36,775 bases of DNA. Source: Fragilaria crotonensis (taxonomy: Eukaryota; Bacillariophyta; Fragilariophyceae; Fragilariales; Fragilariaceae). Location: assembly GCA_022925895.1 (NCBI GenBank), contig JAKSYS010000629.1, positions 1 through 36,775 of the forward strand. Reading direction: 5' to 3'. The notes beneath the pieces are model-generated. The model made no database searches, was not told where the DNA came from, and saw nothing but the letters and a program-made list of their open reading frames with translations. A program made the position numbers and the translations under genes. Shown here piece by piece: positions 32,905-36,775 of the stretch. Within the stretch, counting starts at the first letter, position 1. Each line of letters begins with the position of its first letter.

Positions 32905-35487
32905 AATGGGGGCCACCTCGATACGAGGTACTCTATAGGTGGTCCAATCATTGGGAAGAGTGGCAAGCTTGGCAAGGATTTGTTCGCGCTTTTTCAGATC
33001 CTTCAACAAGAAAGGCACCTTCGCTTCAGGAAGTACCCAGCGGACAACGTCGCCCCAATCCTTCTCGGTAAGAGATTGCGCATCAAATTCGTACTTCGCC
33101 AGCGGCGCGCGTGCCTTCTCCAATGCCTTCAGCTGTGCCTCACTCTTTTTATCTGCTACCTTCAGTCGAGCAGCTTCATTACCTAAGCCGCAACTGCTGC
33201 TTCTGAGCCATGAGTGTCACCCCTGCATTTCCGATACGCGATTCACAATGATTCCATTGCCCTGACGCCGAGAAGGCCTTATTGTTTTGGAGGAGCTGTT
33301 CCACCTGTGCTGCTGCCGTCTCTGCTCCATTACCCTCCATAGAATTGGCGAGCATATCATACCTAAATTGTAAGTCCTCCAATGCTTTGTCTTTGTTGTG
33401 TTGTCCCAACTCCTTTTTCACCCTTTTGTTGGCTAAGCAGCTTCTTGTACTAAATGGTACAAACCCAACTTTCCTCCATGACCAAAGTATCTTTTCTTTT
33501 GTGAAGTGTGTGTTGAAAGGCCGGTCTCGTTCATCATCATCAGATGTGCCATTGACGATGGTTGGAAGGTCATTGAAGTCAAGATTCAACACTGAAGACT
33601 GAAGGTGTTTGCCACTCCTTCGTGCGAGCCCTTGCTGCTTCAGTTTTGCTTGCACCACCTTCTCTCCTCGAGCATACGTGGCGGACTTGAATGGTCCGTA
33701 GAGAGCATCCATCTCTTGTTGGATGCTTGTCGCATTCGGTAAGCCCATGACTATGATTAACCCTCGTTCACAAAGGGCTTTCCTCTGTTCCAATACAAGC
33801 TCTGACAAAACTATTCTTCCAGGTCCAGCGTCCACCTTCAGAATCACAGGACCACAGTTGAGCTTCCCGGTGATGCAATCGAACTCAGTGATCTTGTTCA
33901 TGTTTGAATACAACGGGACTATCACAGTCTCGATGTATTCGTTCAGCAATGTGTCATCCATAGATCCTCGCAGGCGGACGGCATAAGAGCTGTCTGATTC
34001 AACAAGTGTGGGACAGCCATACTAACCTGACACTAACAAGAGCCCCTCAAGCCAACTGACCTTGACTCAAAAATTTGCCTCGACCTTTGCGGACAAATCA
34101 TAAATATAGAAAGGAGGCAAAGCTTCTCCTGCTGCATTCGTGGCGTAGTACACTGCTGTGACGTGCCTTGCTGATTTCACTCCTCTCACTGCACCGCGTT
34201 GATACAAAAGATTGTGGTATGAGACAGCTCGCAAATCGCCCTTGTCGCCAGTAATTGATAAATCATGGTGCGTCTCGCCCATGTTAATGATTCTGCGCTC
34301 GCTATGCATTTTGAATCGCACTTCTGACACCATTTCTCCATTCTCATCATAGACTATTTCATTTTCAACAAGTCCTGTTGTAAGCAAGTCTTTCTTCACG
34401 TCATCGAACCATTGGTTCAAATTGTTGCACGTCGTCCACTGAGCCCGAGCATCTCAACTGCAATCTTCGTTGCTGCTTGCAACGATTCAGGAAACTTGTT
34501 CCTCACCTTACGCCAGACAGATTCCGGCTTGTATGAGTCGGCATGTCGTGTACCTACAATTGACGCTCCTATCAATCGCTTCAAGTCCTTCCACTTCAAT
34601 GCGCCATCACCAACCTGACAGACCTCAGCGTGCGTGGCGACCATCTTAAGGAACGTGTTGGGAATTTTCGGTGCAGGTCCCTTCTTCCTTGGACTGGTGC
34701 CAGCGAGTCCCTCCTTGCATGCCCTATACACAGTGCTTCGCGATAACTGCTTCTTGCCATCCAGGCCAAAGGCCCTCTTAAGCCTTTGGCACATTGCACC
34801 AACTGGCTCGCGATGAGATTTGTCGCATCCTTGAAAGCTGCTTTGTATCGGTCGTTGTACTCGACTTTAGTTCGCTTTGATTGGAGTCTACATTCACTGG
34901 CTTGCTTCGACGAACGACGTGTGCGCTTCGTCGACTGTGATGCGCTCATGCTGGTGCTTGTTTCGGAGGACAGCATCGTGGACATCGTCACTGGCGGTGA
35001 TATGTTGGTGGTGCTTGAACTGTCGCCAGTATCATCAATAACCATGCTAGCGAGCTTCTCTTTCCTGCTCTCTTCTTGCCAAGGCCTTTTAATCTGAAAG
35101 TTGCTGTAGGCACCTCTTTGTCGAGCTGTCTGAACTCGAGAGTAGAGTGTAGTAGCTGGGACGAGTCCTTGAAGTTCACAGGCCCCAATTGCCTGTTTTA
35201 TGGTGAGTCCATTGACGGTCACCTGTGTTGATATTGTGATTCGAGGATGATAAGAAAAAATTAGCTAGTATGATTTTGTCGTAGAATGAAAAACTGATTG
35301 GAGGTCAAATCTCATATTGTCTTGGCCATTTTTTATTTCACGATGTCAATTTCGGCGCAGCCGCAAGCAACAAAATACATACCAACTTAACTGCTGCATT
35401 TTCGGCTGTGTACACGGTCACTTGCCCACCAACAGATGCTGCCGCGGTCGCAGAAGCGTTACGGTCGGTCTTCCCTCTCATCGACAT
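32881..35487 (-). pseudogene. Decayed DDE transposase with one intron
   Basis: The protein is readable almost end to end in pieces. Exon 1 (35487-35383) starts MSMRGKTDRNAS and joins exon 2 at 35222 across a 160-nt GT-AG intron in phase 0. Frame then shifts near 34810 and near 34450 (one base missing within GTTGAGATGC). TGA at 34069-34067 and TAG at 34024-34022 interrupt the next part, and an extra base near 33183 precedes the last segment ending at 32881. Recognisable parts are CQVGDGALKWKDLKRLIGAS, RRIINMGETHHDLS, KSARHVTAVY, VILKVDAGPGRI and EMDALYGPFK. In DDE_1-type enzymes the first acidic residue sits in NMDETH; here it is Gly (GGC at 34279-34277). The other two Asp remain. The family resembles transposase-derived proteins common in diatoms. 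No terminal repeats were identified. Confidence 0.88.
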
Positions 35488-36775
35488 GTTCTAGAATTTT
35501 GGACTCTAATTACGAACTAAAAATTATTGCCTGTACAAATACATCAACTTGTTGAGCCGCGCTCTCTTTTGAAGAAGACCTCCCTTACAAAAAGTATCTA
35601 CGGCACCCCTACATCGTTTGAGGTGTACAGTAACTCTTCACTGGGCTAAATGTTCGATCTTCGTGAATGAATAGTGTGTTTTGCCTCAATTTGGTAGTTG
35701 TCCCACTACTGTCGTAATTTTGGTCGTCTCGATACAATGTTTATGCCTGTACCTGGTACGATCATGACTGCATGTCATACAGAAAATGCTACAGTATTAC
35801 GGGAATTTGCTGTGATGCCCTTAAAATTATGACATATTATGAATTATGATACACAATTGAAATACCAGGTACAAGTACCTGGTAGCACTACTACCTGGTA
35901 CTTGTATTCCAGTAGCACCTGGTGGAAGGTTGACATTTGTCTAAAACTTCATGCATGCACCATACAAGTACTACAGTAGACAGTAGAGAGTAGAGTCTGG
36001 GAAATACAACCGTTGTTCATTGAAATTTGCTAATTTAGATTGTCCAAATGCATGGAAGTGAAGTTGTTTAGTTTTGATCAGGACCTCCTTATTAGTAACA
36101 ATGTTCTGCCAATGCCCCCTACCTATTGCAAGTGATGATGTCAAGTTTGCCTCCACCAAACCTACGTCCGTCCTTCGGCGCGAAGTGATGAACCTGAACC
36201 ACGATAGCATGCATAATTCACACACGTGGTCGGCTTTGGTGCCCGAAGTCTACTATATTATTATAAATGCTTACAACTCAACATACCAGACATGATGCTT
36301 AACTATCCTTTGTTTGAATTCACCATTATTTTTGAAAGAAGGATATTCTTGCATAATTATTCAAAAATATTTCATTTGAATGCGTGCTATTTCATACAAT
36401 CATGTCATAATCCTTAGTTGCCGCAACAATGAGCAAGAAACTTAAAAACTAAACTTTCAAGGCCTTAGCCTAAACACGGACGACAACTTAAATTGAATCA
36501 ACGAACCCAACATTGAAACTGTGGCAAGTGGCATGGGCGCAGCCACACCATGCGGGTCAGTATCATGCATTGCCAGGAAATGGCCATCCGTATGCATTGG
36601 CGATAAAAGAGCGGATGCTTCCTGTGCTGCCATGCATGCCTATTGAACATGGAACTGCGCCATGACGTTACCAACATGCATGACTGGTAAAATGACACCC
36701 AAAGGCAGACAAATTTTGGTACGTAATTGCGTTGGGTTCGAACAAAGAACAAAGTGTGCACGAGAGGATCCAAAT
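35488..36775. other. Unassigned right edge of window
   Basis: No recognisable gene. ACCAGGTAC and GTACCTGGT at 35864-35883 form a perfect 9-bp hairpin with a 2-nt centre. Minus open frames at 35971-36225 and 36498-36773 show no known motif; the latter runs to the window edge and could be part of a longer gene. The first 100 bp upstream of 35487 should hold the former transposase promoter. Confidence 0.4.

Overview
This is a nuclear window from a photosynthetic stramenopile, most likely a diatom. The evidence is eukaryotic genes with short GT-AG introns (45-263 nt), two proteins whose N-termini read as signal peptide plus an ASAFAP-like Phe at the cleavage point (the targeting code for red-algal secondary plastids), a copia polymerase, and a DDE transposase of the kind I associate with diatom genomes. 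Species cannot be named from the sequence. Gene density is low: about 7 kb of 36.8 kb is convincing host gene span, and the rest is decayed transposons, tandem duplications and unassigned DNA.

Layout. 1-4.1 kb: no secure gene, several small repeats, one faintly protein-like stretch. 4146-5266 (+): four-exon predicted plastid membrane protein. 5.3-11.2 kb: no host gene; a possible retroelement remnant, a 28-bp perfect inverted repeat with TGACGTCA boxes, and a 760-bp array of 7-bp units. 11194-12143 (+): ARF-family GTPase, facing 12559-13833 (-): the ribosome-biogenesis factor EBP2. 13.8-16.7 kb: empty AT-rich DNA. 17.9-19.2 kb (+): broken Ty1/copia polymerase. 20.1-23.4 kb: a dense run of independent tandem duplications that ends by duplicating the 3' end of the next gene. 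23261-24229 (-): plastid-type N-acetylglutamate kinase (arginine synthesis). 24412-25731: two non-autonomous hAT-like DNA transposons side by side. 25.7-30.4 kb: no recognisable gene. 30428-30598 (+): tiny complex I NDUFB3-like subunit, convergent (73 bp apart) with 30672-32189 (-): a three-exon UBA-UAS-UBX protein (UBXN7/Ubx5-like, p97/Cdc48 adaptor). 32881-35487 (-): a decayed DDE transposase that still shows its intron. 35.5-36.8 kb: nothing secure.

The genes are unrelated housekeeping functions (vesicle traffic, ribosome assembly, arginine synthesis, respiration, protein quality control) and do not form a pathway. The best leads are the adjacent hAT-like pair, the tandem-duplication hotspot running into argB, and the heptanucleotide array with a sharp switch of unit. 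I found no CRISPR array, no rRNA gene and no intact tRNA gene. I saw no convincing new multi-gene system.
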